Below are positions 49,496-56,736 of a stretch of DNA of 64,000 nt, piece by piece. Position numbers and translations under genes: made by a program. The stretch comes from Olsenella timonensis. GTDB taxonomy: Bacteria > Actinomycetota > Coriobacteriia > Coriobacteriales > Atopobiaceae. The stretch's first letter is position 1, and each line of letters begins with the position of its first letter. Where the stretch lies: the NCBI RefSeq assembly GCF_900119915.1, contig NZ_LT635455.1, positions 310,001 to 374,000 of the forward strand, written 5' to 3'. The notes below the pieces were generated by a model, which made no database searches, was not told the DNA's origin, and worked only from the letters and a program-made list of their open reading frames with translations.

Positions 49496-50176
49496 ATGGG
49501 TATTCTGGACCGCTTTGCCACGATCGTGAAGGCCAACATCAACGAGCTGCTCGACAAGGCAGAGGACCCGGCCAAGATGGTCGACCAGTACCTCGTGGAC
49601 CTCACCGAGTCGCTCGCCGAGGTCAAGAGGGAGACCGCCGGCGTCATGGCGGAGGAGGCGCGCACCAGGCGTGCCGTGGACAGAAACGCCGAGGAGTCGG
49701 CGCGCATGGAGGGCCTCGCCCGCAAGGCGCTCGCCGTCGGCAACGAGGACGACGCCCGCGTCTTCCTGGGCAAGAAGCAGAAGCTCGACGCCACGGGCGC
49801 AGAGCTCTCAAAGGCCGCCGAGGCCGCCCATGCCAACGCCGAGAAGATGCGTCAGATGCACGACAAGCTCGTGAGCGACATCGAGGACCTCAAGGCGCGT
49901 CGCGAGGCGATCAAGGCAAAGGCCGCCGTCGCCCGCACACAGGAGATGGTGGGTGGCTATACCTCCGGCTCCGACAAGGCCGAGAGCGCCATCGAGGCGT
50001 TCAACCGCATGGAGGCCAAGGTGGACCGCGACCTGGACGCCGCCAACGCGATGGCCGAGCTGAACGAGGAGCCTGTCGACGAGGCCGCTGCCCTCGAGGC
50101 CAAGTACGCCGACGCCGCGGATGACGCCGCGGTGGACGACGCGCTCGCCAGGCTCAAGGCGGACATGGGGCTCTAG
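49496..50176 (+). CDS. pspA: PspA/IM30 family envelope stress protein
   Basis: A 226-residue, almost entirely coiled-coil protein of the PspA/Vipp1 (ESCRT-III-like) family that binds and protects the inner face of the membrane. MGILDRFATIVKANINELLDKAEDP is the conserved amphipathic start helix, and KMVDQYLVDLTESLAEVK the first core helix. GAAGGGAAA precedes the ATG. The TPM-domain membrane protein upstream is probably its membrane partner. The end is followed by a GC-rich stem-loop. Confidence 0.92.
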   Translation: MGILDRFATIVKANINELLDKAEDPAKMVDQYLVDLTESLAEVKRETAGVMAEEARTRRAVDRNAEESARMEGLARKALAVGNEDDARVFLGKKQKLDATGAELSKAAEAAHANAEKMRQMHDKLVSDIEDLKARREAIKAKAAVARTQEMVGGYTSGSDKAESAIEAFNRMEAKVDRDLDAANAMAELNEEPVDEAAALEAKYADAADDAAVDDALARLKADMGL

Positions 50177-50197
50177 GGCAGAACCGGTCGAGACTCA

Positions 50198-50233
50198 GCG
50201 GGGCGGCGCCCGGGGCTGCGGGCGCCGCCCCGC
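50198..50233 (+). terminator. GC stem-loop between pspA and the MFS gene
   Basis: GCGGGGCGGCGCCC pairs with GGGCGCCGCCCCGC, a perfect 14-bp stem with an 8-nt loop, but no T tract on either side. It sits in the convergent gap. Confidence 0.5.
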
Positions 50234-50234
50234 G

Positions 50235-51518
50235 CTATGCGCCCGGAGAGTCGTCTCCCTCGGCTGTTGTGCCCCTCTCTGCAAGGGCGCGCTCCTCGCT
50301 CACGAGGTCGGCGACCTGGCGCCTGCGCACCACGCTCACCACGAGCGGCATGGCAAACACGAGCGAGCTGGCGGCGAGCAGGGTGCCCTGGACGCCAAGC
50401 ATCCGCGCGAGGACGGGGGCGCACACCAGGGGCACCGCGCCGGCAATGTTGTTGCCGAAGCTCATGACCGCGTTGACGCTGCCCAGCACCTCGAGCGGTG
50501 AGTGAATCTGCGTGAGCGTGGTGAGCAGCGGCATGAGGGCGCCAAAGGCCACGCCCAGGAGGGCCTGCCCCAGGCACGCCACCGCCGGCTCGGCCGTGCC
50601 CACGTAGACGAGGCAGAACAGGCCCTCGGAGGCGAGCACGGCGAGCAGCGTCCGTATGGTGACGTGGCGCGTTGGAATGCGCAGAACCAGCAGCGACCCC
50701 ACGATGCCGCCCAGCCCCGCCGCCGCCGAGAGCCAGCCCATCCAGCTCACGTTCACGCGCAGGACGTCTCGGTAGTAGAGGGACTCGAGCGGGTCGAAGG
50801 CCCCGTAGCCAAAGAACGAGACGAAGCAGCTCCAGAACAGCAGCGCGAGCGCGGGTGTCGAGGAGACGGCGGCAAAGCCCGACGAGAGAGCCGAGCTGCC
50901 GGCCCCCTTGCCGCGCGGCTCGCTGCGCCGGGGCTCGCGCAGCGCGCGAAACCCCAGCGCCGGCAGAAGCGAGACCAGCGCGCAGGCCGCCAGCAGAAGA
51001 AAGACCGCTCGTGTCGACATCGCGGCGGCAAGTGCCCCGCCTGCCACGGGTCCCACGACGACGGCGACGTTGGAGACCGTGAAGATGACGGAGTTGATGT
51101 TCTTGAGCTCGGCGGGGGCGTCCGTGAGGTAGGAGGGGAACGCCTTGGCGATCATGTCGCCAAAGCCCCAGGCGACCCCAAACAGCGCCGCCCCGGCCAT
51201 GACGCCCCAGAACGTGGTGGCAAGCACCTGGAACGCAAGTGCCGAGGTCACGAGTCCCGCCACGACGAACATAAAGTAGGACCTGGGGCCGATGCGGTCG
51301 AGCAGGGGCCCGCCCACGAACGAGCCGGCGATCATGCAGAGGTTGAGGATGCCGATGCCCAGCACGTTCTCCCCCACGCCGCCGTCCATGGCATAGGTGA
51401 GCGTGCCCACCACGCCAATGAAGTAGCAGCATTGGACGCCCAGGTAGACAAAGAAGCGCATGGCGACGAGACGCCGCGCCATGGGCGAGAGCGACCTCAG
51501 GCTGCCGAGAAACCCCAC
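50235..51518 (-). CDS. MFS transporter, 12-span
   Basis: A 427-residue major facilitator protein with about 12 spans. Cues are GSFVGGPLLDRIGPRSYF (motif A) after span 2, GVAWGFGDMIAKAFPSYLTD, and a second-half GALMPLLTTLTQIH. It lacks DHA2 extras and resembles the EntS/MFS_3 efflux type. The start is uncertain: GTG 51518 sits 10 nt after the DUF1893 stop without a clear ribosome site, and ATG 51482 is the alternative. The substrate is unknown. It is probably co-transcribed with the DUF1893 gene. Confidence 0.8.
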   Translation of the reverse strand: MGFLGSLRSLSPMARRLVAMRFFVYLGVQCCYFIGVVGTLTYAMDGGVGENVLGIGILNLCMIAGSFVGGPLLDRIGPRSYFMFVVAGLVTSALAFQVLATTFWGVMAGAALFGVAWGFGDMIAKAFPSYLTDAPAELKNINSVIFTVSNVAVVVGPVAGGALAAAMSTRAVFLLLAACALVSLLPALGFRALREPRRSEPRGKGAGSSALSSGFAAVSSTPALALLFWSCFVSFFGYGAFDPLESLYYRDVLRVNVSWMGWLSAAAGLGGIVGSLLVLRIPTRHVTIRTLLAVLASEGLFCLVYVGTAEPAVACLGQALLGVAFGALMPLLTTLTQIHSPLEVLGSVNAVMSFGNNIAGAVPLVCAPVLARMLGVQGTLLAASSLVFAMPLVVSVVRRRQVADLVSEERALAERGTTAEGDDSPGA

Positions 51519-51528
51519 GGGGGCGCGA

Positions 51529-51972
51529 CTAGGCGAGCTGGGGCGAGGCGAAGAGGGTGCGAGCGCGCTCGGCGAGCACGCGCACGGCTTCGTAGGGCTC
51601 CCAGACGTCCTCGACCGTGGCGTCCATGGGGCACTGGCCGTCCTTGGCGCGGTTCTGGATGTGGGGCACGAGCGCGTCGTAGCTCGTGGCGATCCCCGCG
51701 GCGAGAAGGACGGCGCGGCCGGTCCAGGACATGACGGGGGAGAAGACGGCATCGGGGCCGAGCACGGCGTAGAGCAGGGCGGGCGCCTTGCCCACGACCT
51801 TGTCGGCCACCGAGAAGCCCGTGAGGTCGCGACCCTCGCGCACCCACGCCAGGAGCGGCTTGATGCCGCGCTCGGTCACGGTGATGACCTCGTCGTCGCG
51901 GACGGCGACGAGCGTGGCGTCCTTGTTCGCGATCAGCAGGGCACGGGCGAGGTCGAGGTCTGTGGCGGCCAT
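51529..51972 (-). CDS. DUF1893 domain protein
   Basis: A 147-residue protein matching DUF1893: LDLARALLIANKDATLVAVRD near the start, GIKPLLAWVREGRDLTGFSVADKVVGKAPALLY in the middle and ATSYDALVPHIQNR toward the end. Members are small cytosolic proteins of unknown function in anaerobes, sharing a cytidine-deaminase-like fold, and the conserved VADKVVGKA segment is kept. GGAGGAG lies upstream of ATG 51972. The MFS gene follows after 10 nt. Confidence 0.83.
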   Translation of the reverse strand: MAATDLDLARALLIANKDATLVAVRDDEVITVTERGIKPLLAWVREGRDLTGFSVADKVVGKAPALLYAVLGPDAVFSPVMSWTGRAVLLAAGIATSYDALVPHIQNRAKDGQCPMDATVEDVWEPYEAVRVLAERARTLFASPQLA

Positions 51973-52147
51973 GGGGAAGCTCCTCCAGGTGACGGTGGCG
52001 TGTCGAGGCACTGGGAAACGTTACTACACCCCAACGCGTCGGCAAGGCCGCTCGCCGAAAACCTCGCGCCCGCGCCCCTCTCGCTCGCACAGAAAGCGGG
52101 CCGCCACCCGAGGGTGACGGCCCGCTGAGGCGCGTAGCCGAGAAGCG

Positions 52148-53152
52148 CTACTCGTTGAGAGCGGCGTTGACGGCGACGGCGCAGGCGACGGTCGCACCGA
52201 CCATGGGGTTGTTGCCCATGCCGATGAGGCCCATCATGTCGACGTGCGCGGGCACCGAGGAGGAGCCGGCGAACTGGGCGCTGGAGTGCATGCGGCCCAT
52301 GGTGTCGGTCATGCCGTAGGAGGCGGGGCCGGCGGCCATGTTGTCCGGGTGCAGGGTGCGGCCGGTGCCGCCGCCGGAGGCGACGGAGAAGTACTTCTTG
52401 CCGGCGAGCACGCGCTCCTTGAAGTAGGTGCCGGCGACCGGGTGCTGGAAGCGCGTCGGGTTGGTGGAGTTGCCGGTGATGGAGATGTCCACGTTCTCGT
52501 GCCACATGATGGCGACGCCCTCGCGGACGTCGTCGGCACCGTAGCAGTTGACCTCGGCGCGCGGGCCGTCGGAGTACGGGATCTTCTCGACGATGTTGAG
52601 CTCGCCGGTGAAGTAGTCGAACTGGGTCTTCACGTAGGTGAAGCCGTTGATGCGGGCGATGATCTGGGCGGCGTCCTTGCCGAGGCCGTTCAGGATGACG
52701 CGCAGCGGCTTCTTGCGGGCCTTGTTGGCGTTGAGCGCGATGCCGATGGCGCCCTCGGCGGCCGCGAAGGACTCGTGGCCGGCCAGGAACGCAAAGCACT
52801 CGGTGTCGTCACCGAGGAGCATGGCGCCGAGGTCGCCGTGGCCCTTGCCGACCTTGCGGTCCTCGGCGACGGAGCCGGGGACGCAGAAGGCCTGGAGGCC
52901 CTCGCCGATCATGGCGGCGGCCTCAGAGGCGCTCTTGGCGCCCTTCTTGATGGCGATCGCGCAGCCGCAGACGTAGGCCCACTTGGCGTTCTCGAACGCG
53001 ATGGACTGGACGCCCTCGACGATCTCGCGCGGGTTCACGCCCTTGTCGAGGCAGATCTGCTCGGCCTCCTCGAGGGAGGAGATGCCGTTCTCAGCGAGCA
53101 CCTTGTTGATCTTGTCGATGCGGCGCTCATAGCCCTCAAACGAAACTGCCAT
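52148..53152 (-). CDS. GGGtGRT protein
   Basis: A 334-residue protein of the family named after its motif, seen here as ASGGGTGRTLHPDNM. Other conserved stretches are GYERRIDKINKVLAENGI, FAFLAGHESFAAAEGA and NGFTYVKTQFDYFTGELN. The family has no established biochemical role and is almost always next to a NifU-like scaffold, as here (18 nt upstream). It carries several cysteines (for example CVGCAIA-like VCGCAIAIKK). GGGAGGG precedes the ATG. The pair is likely to handle an iron-sulfur or other metal centre; that is an inference from context only. Confidence 0.85.
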   Translation of the reverse strand: MAVSFEGYERRIDKINKVLAENGISSLEEAEQICLDKGVNPREIVEGVQSIAFENAKWAYVCGCAIAIKKGAKSASEAAAMIGEGLQAFCVPGSVAEDRKVGKGHGDLGAMLLGDDTECFAFLAGHESFAAAEGAIGIALNANKARKKPLRVILNGLGKDAAQIIARINGFTYVKTQFDYFTGELNIVEKIPYSDGPRAEVNCYGADDVREGVAIMWHENVDISITGNSTNPTRFQHPVAGTYFKERVLAGKKYFSVASGGGTGRTLHPDNMAAGPASYGMTDTMGRMHSSAQFAGSSSVPAHVDMMGLIGMGNNPMVGATVACAVAVNAALNE

Positions 53153-53170
53153 TTGGTTTTCCCTCCCTTT

Positions 53171-53905
53171 CTACTCGTGCACGGGGAAGACGTTGGCGAC
53201 CGTGTGGGTCTCCTCGTCCGTCCTGGGGTCGATGTACTTGGCGGCGTTCTCCCACTGCCCGTAGTGCCCCATGGCGCCCGCGATGGCGTCCTCGGGGGTC
53301 TTGCCGGCCTTGAGGGCCTCGGTGAACTTGCCGAGGTTGAGGAACTCGAAGGCGACGATCTCGTTGTTCTCGTTGAGCGCCATGCGGGTGACGTAGCCCT
53401 GGGCGAGCTCGAGGTAGCGGGCGCCCTTGGCCTTGGTGCCGAACATGGTGCCGACCTGGGTGCGCAGGCCCTTGCCGAGGTCGTCGAGGGAGGCGCCGAC
53501 GGGCAGGCCGTCCTCGGAGAAGGCGGTCTGGGAGCGGCCGTAGACGATCTGGAGGAACAGCTCGCGCATGGCGACGTTGATGGCGTCGCAGACGAGGTCG
53601 GTGTTGAGGGCCTCGAGGATGGTCTTGCCCGGGAGGATCTCGGAGGCCATGGCCGCCGAGTGGGTCATGCCGGAGCAGCCGAGGGTCTCGACGAGGCACT
53701 CCTCGATGACGCCCTCCTTGACGTTGAGGGTGAGCTTGCAGGCACCCTGCTGGGGCGCGCACCAGCCCACGCCGTGCGTGAGGCCGGAGATGTCCTTGAT
53801 CTCCTTGGCCTGGACCCACTTGCCCTCCTCGGGGATGGGCGCGGGGCCGTGATATGCGCCCTTGGCAACGGGGCACATATTCTCGACTTCTGCGGAATAC
53901 TGCAT
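53171..53905 (-). CDS. NifU-like iron-sulfur scaffold homologue
   Basis: A 244-residue protein whose residues about 50-130 resemble the IscU/NifU N-terminal scaffold: GWCAPQQGACKLTLNVKEGVIEECLVETLGCSGMTHSAAMASE, with three candidate ligand cysteines (in QQGAC, EEC and LGCSGM). A C-terminal half not found in IscU follows. GGAGAGGAG precedes the ATG. It forms a two-gene operon with the GGGtGRT gene; the promoter is probably near 53,960-53,970 (minus-strand TAAACT). No cysteine desulfurase is nearby. Confidence 0.85.
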   Translation of the reverse strand: MQYSAEVENMCPVAKGAYHGPAPIPEEGKWVQAKEIKDISGLTHGVGWCAPQQGACKLTLNVKEGVIEECLVETLGCSGMTHSAAMASEILPGKTILEALNTDLVCDAINVAMRELFLQIVYGRSQTAFSEDGLPVGASLDDLGKGLRTQVGTMFGTKAKGARYLELAQGYVTRMALNENNEIVAFEFLNLGKFTEALKAGKTPEDAIAGAMGHYGQWENAAKYIDPRTDEETHTVANVFPVHE

Positions 53906-54011
53906 ACAGTGCTCCTCTCCGTGATGCTGAGGTCGGTGCCATGCGACCGGCCGTCTTGCCAGTCGGGTCTAGTTTACGGCAAAACGCCGGGCGAGAAGGA
54001 CGTGGTGGCGC

Positions 54012-54017
54012 TATAAT
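54012..54017 (+). promoter_or_regulatory. Consensus -10 box giving a nearly leaderless mRNA
   Basis: A perfect TATAAT ends 8 nt before the ATG at 54026, so transcription would begin at or within 2 nt of the start codon. There is no Shine-Dalgarno sequence and no obvious -35. Confidence 0.6.
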
Positions 54018-54025
54018 TCCGCCTC

Positions 54026-54955
54026 ATGAGTGCCGAGAAGAACATCGCGGGCCGCGGCGGCGGCCGGGGCGTCCCCACGTGGGCGTGGAAGCTCTCGCTG
54101 GCGGCGTGCGCCGCCATCTGGGGAGGCTCGTTCGTCGTCATGAAGGACACGCTCGACGCCATTCCGCCGGCATGGCTCATGGGCATCCGCTTCGCCGCCT
54201 CCGCCCTCATCGTGGGCGCCCTCTTCTGGCGGCGCATGCGCGACAGCCTCGACGGCAGCCACCTTGCCATGGGCGCGATCCTGGGCCTCGCGTCGGGCGC
54301 GGCCTTCGTGGTCCAGAACATCGGCCTCGACGACACCACGCCCGGGCGCAACGCCTTCCTCACCGCCACCTACTGCGTCATGACGCCGTTCATCAACTGG
54401 GTCGTCACGAGGCAGCGCCCGGGGGGCAACAACGTCGCCGCCGCCCTGCTCGCCATCGTGGGCGTGGGGCTGGTGGCCCTGGGCGACGACCTCTCGCTCG
54501 CCATGAGCGGGGGAGACTGGATGACGCTCGTGGCCGCGGTGCTCTTTGCCGTGCACATCGTCCTCGTGGCGCGCTTCTCGTCGGCGCACGACGTGATGAC
54601 GCTCACGGTGGTGCAGCTCGCGGTCAGCGCCCTCGTGGCGTTCGGGACGGCTCTCGTGCTGGAGGAGCCGCCCGCCCCCGCGGTCTTCGCCTCGGCAGAC
54701 ACGTGGCTCTCCCTGGGGTATCTCGTGCTGCTCTCCTCGTGCGTGTGCATGGTGTTCCAGAACCTCGGGCAGGCGCACGTGCCTCCCGCCCAGGCGTCGC
54801 TCCTGCTCTCGCTGGAGAGCGTGTTCGCGGTGGTCGCGAGCGTGCTCTTCTACCACGAGGTCGTGACGCCGAGAATCGCGACGGGGTTCGCGACGATCTT
54901 CGTCGCCGTGCTCGTGAGCGAGCTCGGCGTGCGTCTGCGGCGCGGCGACGGGTGA
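54026..54955 (+). CDS. EamA/DMT family transporter
   Basis: A 309-residue protein with ten spans built of two EamA repeats: first repeat with LAACAAIWGGSFVVMKDTLD, second with WMTLVAAVLFAVHIVLVARFS and a final AQASLLLSLESVFAVVASVLFYHEV, which is the usual end of the second repeat. Such proteins export amino acids or metabolites. The start lies directly behind a consensus TATAAT with no ribosome site, so the mRNA is probably leaderless. nudC follows 37 nt downstream. Confidence 0.88.
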   Translation: MSAEKNIAGRGGGRGVPTWAWKLSLAACAAIWGGSFVVMKDTLDAIPPAWLMGIRFAASALIVGALFWRRMRDSLDGSHLAMGAILGLASGAAFVVQNIGLDDTTPGRNAFLTATYCVMTPFINWVVTRQRPGGNNVAAALLAIVGVGLVALGDDLSLAMSGGDWMTLVAAVLFAVHIVLVARFSSAHDVMTLTVVQLAVSALVAFGTALVLEEPPAPAVFASADTWLSLGYLVLLSSCVCMVFQNLGQAHVPPAQASLLLSLESVFAVVASVLFYHEVVTPRIATGFATIFVAVLVSELGVRLRRGDG

Positions 54956-54992
54956 GCGCGGGGCCGTCGGACGAGAGCCGGAAGGAGCGCGC

Positions 54993-55868
54993 ATGATCCA
55001 GGAGTTCGGCGCGGAGCACGCCTATGACAACCACTTCGAGCCCCTCGAGCCGACCGAGCGGGACTACCTGCTGCACTTCTCGCCGTCGGGATGCCTCGCG
55101 CGCGTGGGTCGCGCGGGCTCCGGCGAGGTCTTCGAGCTGCCGCGCCTCGCGGACTACCCGCGTCGGCCGGGCCGGGCGACCTACCTGTTCTCGCTCGGGG
55201 AGGAGCGCTTCTTCCTGGCGCTCGACGACTGCGCGGGCGTTCCGGCGGGCTTTGCCTACGAGTCGGTGAGCTGGCTGCGCCACGCCGAGCCGCAGCATCT
55301 CCTCTTTGCCGCGGCGACTGCCTCGCAGCTCGACCGCTGGTATCGCGACAACCGGTTCTGCGGGCGCTGCGGCGCGCCCACCGAGCTGGCGCCGAGCAGC
55401 CGCGAGATCGTGTGCCCCGAGTGCGCCAAGATCACCTACCCCAAGATCTGCCCGGGCGTCATCTGCGCCGTGGCCCGGCTCGCCGACGATCCCGCCGACG
55501 ACGCGATTGTGCTCACGCGCTACGCGGGGCGGACGACGGCGCTCTGGGCGCTGGTCGCCGGCTTCACCGAGATAGGGGAGCCGCTCGAGGACACGGTGCG
55601 ACGCGAGGTGATGGAGGAGGTCGGCCTGCGCGTCAGGAACCTGCGCTTCTACAAGAGCCAGCCGTGGAGCTTCACCGACACGCTCATGGTCGGCTTCTGG
55701 TGCGAGGTCGACGGCGACGCGCAGATCACGGTCGACCGCTCCGAGCTCAGGGAGGCGCGATGGTTCACGCGCGCCGAGATCCCCCTCGAGCGGACGGGCG
55801 ACCGCGCCTCCATGACGGGGGAGATGATCGAGCGCTTCCGCGTGATGGGGCGCGGGGCCTGGGCGTAG
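54993..55868 (+). CDS. nudC: NAD+ diphosphatase (NudC-like Nudix hydrolase)
   Basis: Hydrolyses NAD(H) and removes NAD caps from RNA. The 291-residue protein has the NudC layout: an N-terminal domain, a zinc ribbon FCGRCGAPTEL...VCPECAK, the Nudix box starting at GFTEIGEPLEDTVRREVMEE, and the NADH pyrophosphatase signature SQPWSFTDTLM just after it (the family has S-Q-P-W-P-F-P-x-S; here Ser and Thr replace the prolines). GGAAGGAG precedes the ATG. It converges with the XRE gene. Confidence 0.9.
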   Translation: MIQEFGAEHAYDNHFEPLEPTERDYLLHFSPSGCLARVGRAGSGEVFELPRLADYPRRPGRATYLFSLGEERFFLALDDCAGVPAGFAYESVSWLRHAEPQHLLFAAATASQLDRWYRDNRFCGRCGAPTELAPSSREIVCPECAKITYPKICPGVICAVARLADDPADDAIVLTRYAGRTTALWALVAGFTEIGEPLEDTVRREVMEEVGLRVRNLRFYKSQPWSFTDTLMVGFWCEVDGDAQITVDRSELREARWFTRAEIPLERTGDRASMTGEMIERFRVMGRGAWA

Positions 55869-55875
55869 GGGACGC

Positions 55876-56124
55876 CTACTCGCCGACCTCCCCGAGGGCC
55901 CGCTCGTCGGCGAGCTCCTCGGGGGTCACGTAGTCGATGATGTCGCCCGGCTTGCATCGGAGGACCTGGCACAGAGCCTCGAGGGTGGAGAACCGCATCC
56001 CGCGGATGTGGCCGTTCTTGATGTTTGACAGATTGACCGTCGAGGTACCCACCCGCTTGGCGAGGTCGGTCGAGGAAATCTTCCTCTCGGCCATGACCCG
56101 GTCGAGACGCATGACTATGGGCAC
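55876..56124 (-). CDS. Small XRE/Cro-type regulator
   Basis: An 82-residue DNA-binding protein of the YozG-like XRE group. The helix-turn-helix is ISSTDLAKRVGTSTVNLSNIKNGHIRGMRF, followed by LEALCQVLRCKPGDIIDY, the usual end of this group, and an acidic tail. GTG at 56124 is preferred because AAGAGGTGAT lies just upstream; ATG 56112 is the alternative. It is the last gene of the radical SAM unit. Such regulators are commonly paired with DUF2975 proteins, as here, and probably control their own operon. Confidence 0.85.
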   Translation of the reverse strand: MPIVMRLDRVMAERKISSTDLAKRVGTSTVNLSNIKNGHIRGMRFSTLEALCQVLRCKPGDIIDYVTPEELADERALGEVGE

Positions 56125-56161
56125 GTTATCACCTCTTCCTGGAGCAGCTTGCACCCATATT

Positions 56162-56659
56162 CTACGCGATGCTGTCGGAATCCTCCTTGAGAGCCCCGCC
56201 ATATCGAACGACCAGCGCGAGACAGAAGAGAAAGACCACCATGGTGACGTCGCTGACCTCGATTCCGGGGGCGTCCGTCACCTGGACGGAGGCCAGGCTC
56301 GAGGGCACGCTGACGGCGCCCACCGGATCGTACATCCCGACCAGCGCCTCGTGCAGGAGCAGGAGTGCGCCGGACGTCACGAGCCGGACGGACTGTGCGG
56401 CCTCGAACGGGCTGTCGCTTCCGAAGCGCCTGAGGAACCCGGCGAGCGGAAGGATCTGGAGGGCGGGGACGAAGTTCGACACGAGCATGATCGCGACGTG
56501 GGCGGGCGGCAGCGCCGCGAGCGCGTCGGTCCCGACCGCAACGTACGCGATCGCGAGGGCGTTGAACAGCGCGAGGAGAAGCAGCGCGTACATGCACCCC
56601 GCGCCGAGGGAGGTGACCCCGCGCGCCCTCCTGTACGAGCGAGCGATCTCTTCTGACAT
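56162..56659 (-). CDS. DUF2975-like membrane protein
   Basis: A 165-residue protein with four probable membrane spans (about residues 20-40, 52-74, 90-106, 136-152). The segment FLRRFGSDSPFEAAQSVRL between spans 2 and 3 is the DUF2975 hallmark (G-x-x-S-P-F). It starts 8 nt after the stop of the 22-codon ORF; AGGAGT overlapping that stop serves as ribosome site. It is followed by an XRE gene, the usual partner. In this locus it might export, sense or confer immunity to a modified peptide, which is an inference. Confidence 0.8.
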   Translation of the reverse strand: MSEEIARSYRRARGVTSLGAGCMYALLLLALFNALAIAYVAVGTDALAALPPAHVAIMLVSNFVPALQILPLAGFLRRFGSDSPFEAAQSVRLVTSGALLLLHEALVGMYDPVGAVSVPSSLASVQVTDAPGIEVSDVTMVVFLFCLALVVRYGGALKEDSDSIA

Positions 56660-56667
56660 GTTGACTC

Positions 56668-56736
56668 CTAGACTCCGATGCGGATGCCTTCGATGACGAT
56701 GCAGGCTCGCTGCGTGACCGTGATCTCAAACAGCAT
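56668..56736 (-). CDS. Short ORF, 22 codons, candidate precursor peptide
   Basis: A tiny frame beginning inside the last codons of the radical SAM gene. GGGGAGG lies exactly 8 nt before ATG 56736, the best ribosome site in the cluster; ATG 56742 would give 24 residues but with 2-nt spacing. The product starts MLFEITVT and ends RACIVIEGIRIGV: an acidic start, a central Thr-Gln-Arg-Ala-Cys and a hydrophobic C-terminal half with one cysteine. There is no signal peptide or double-glycine leader. It sits between the maturase and a membrane protein, the place expected for a RiPP precursor or a signalling peptide. I do not recognise the sequence. Expression is not proven. Confidence 0.6.
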   Translation of the reverse strand: MLFEITVTQRACIVIEGIRIGV

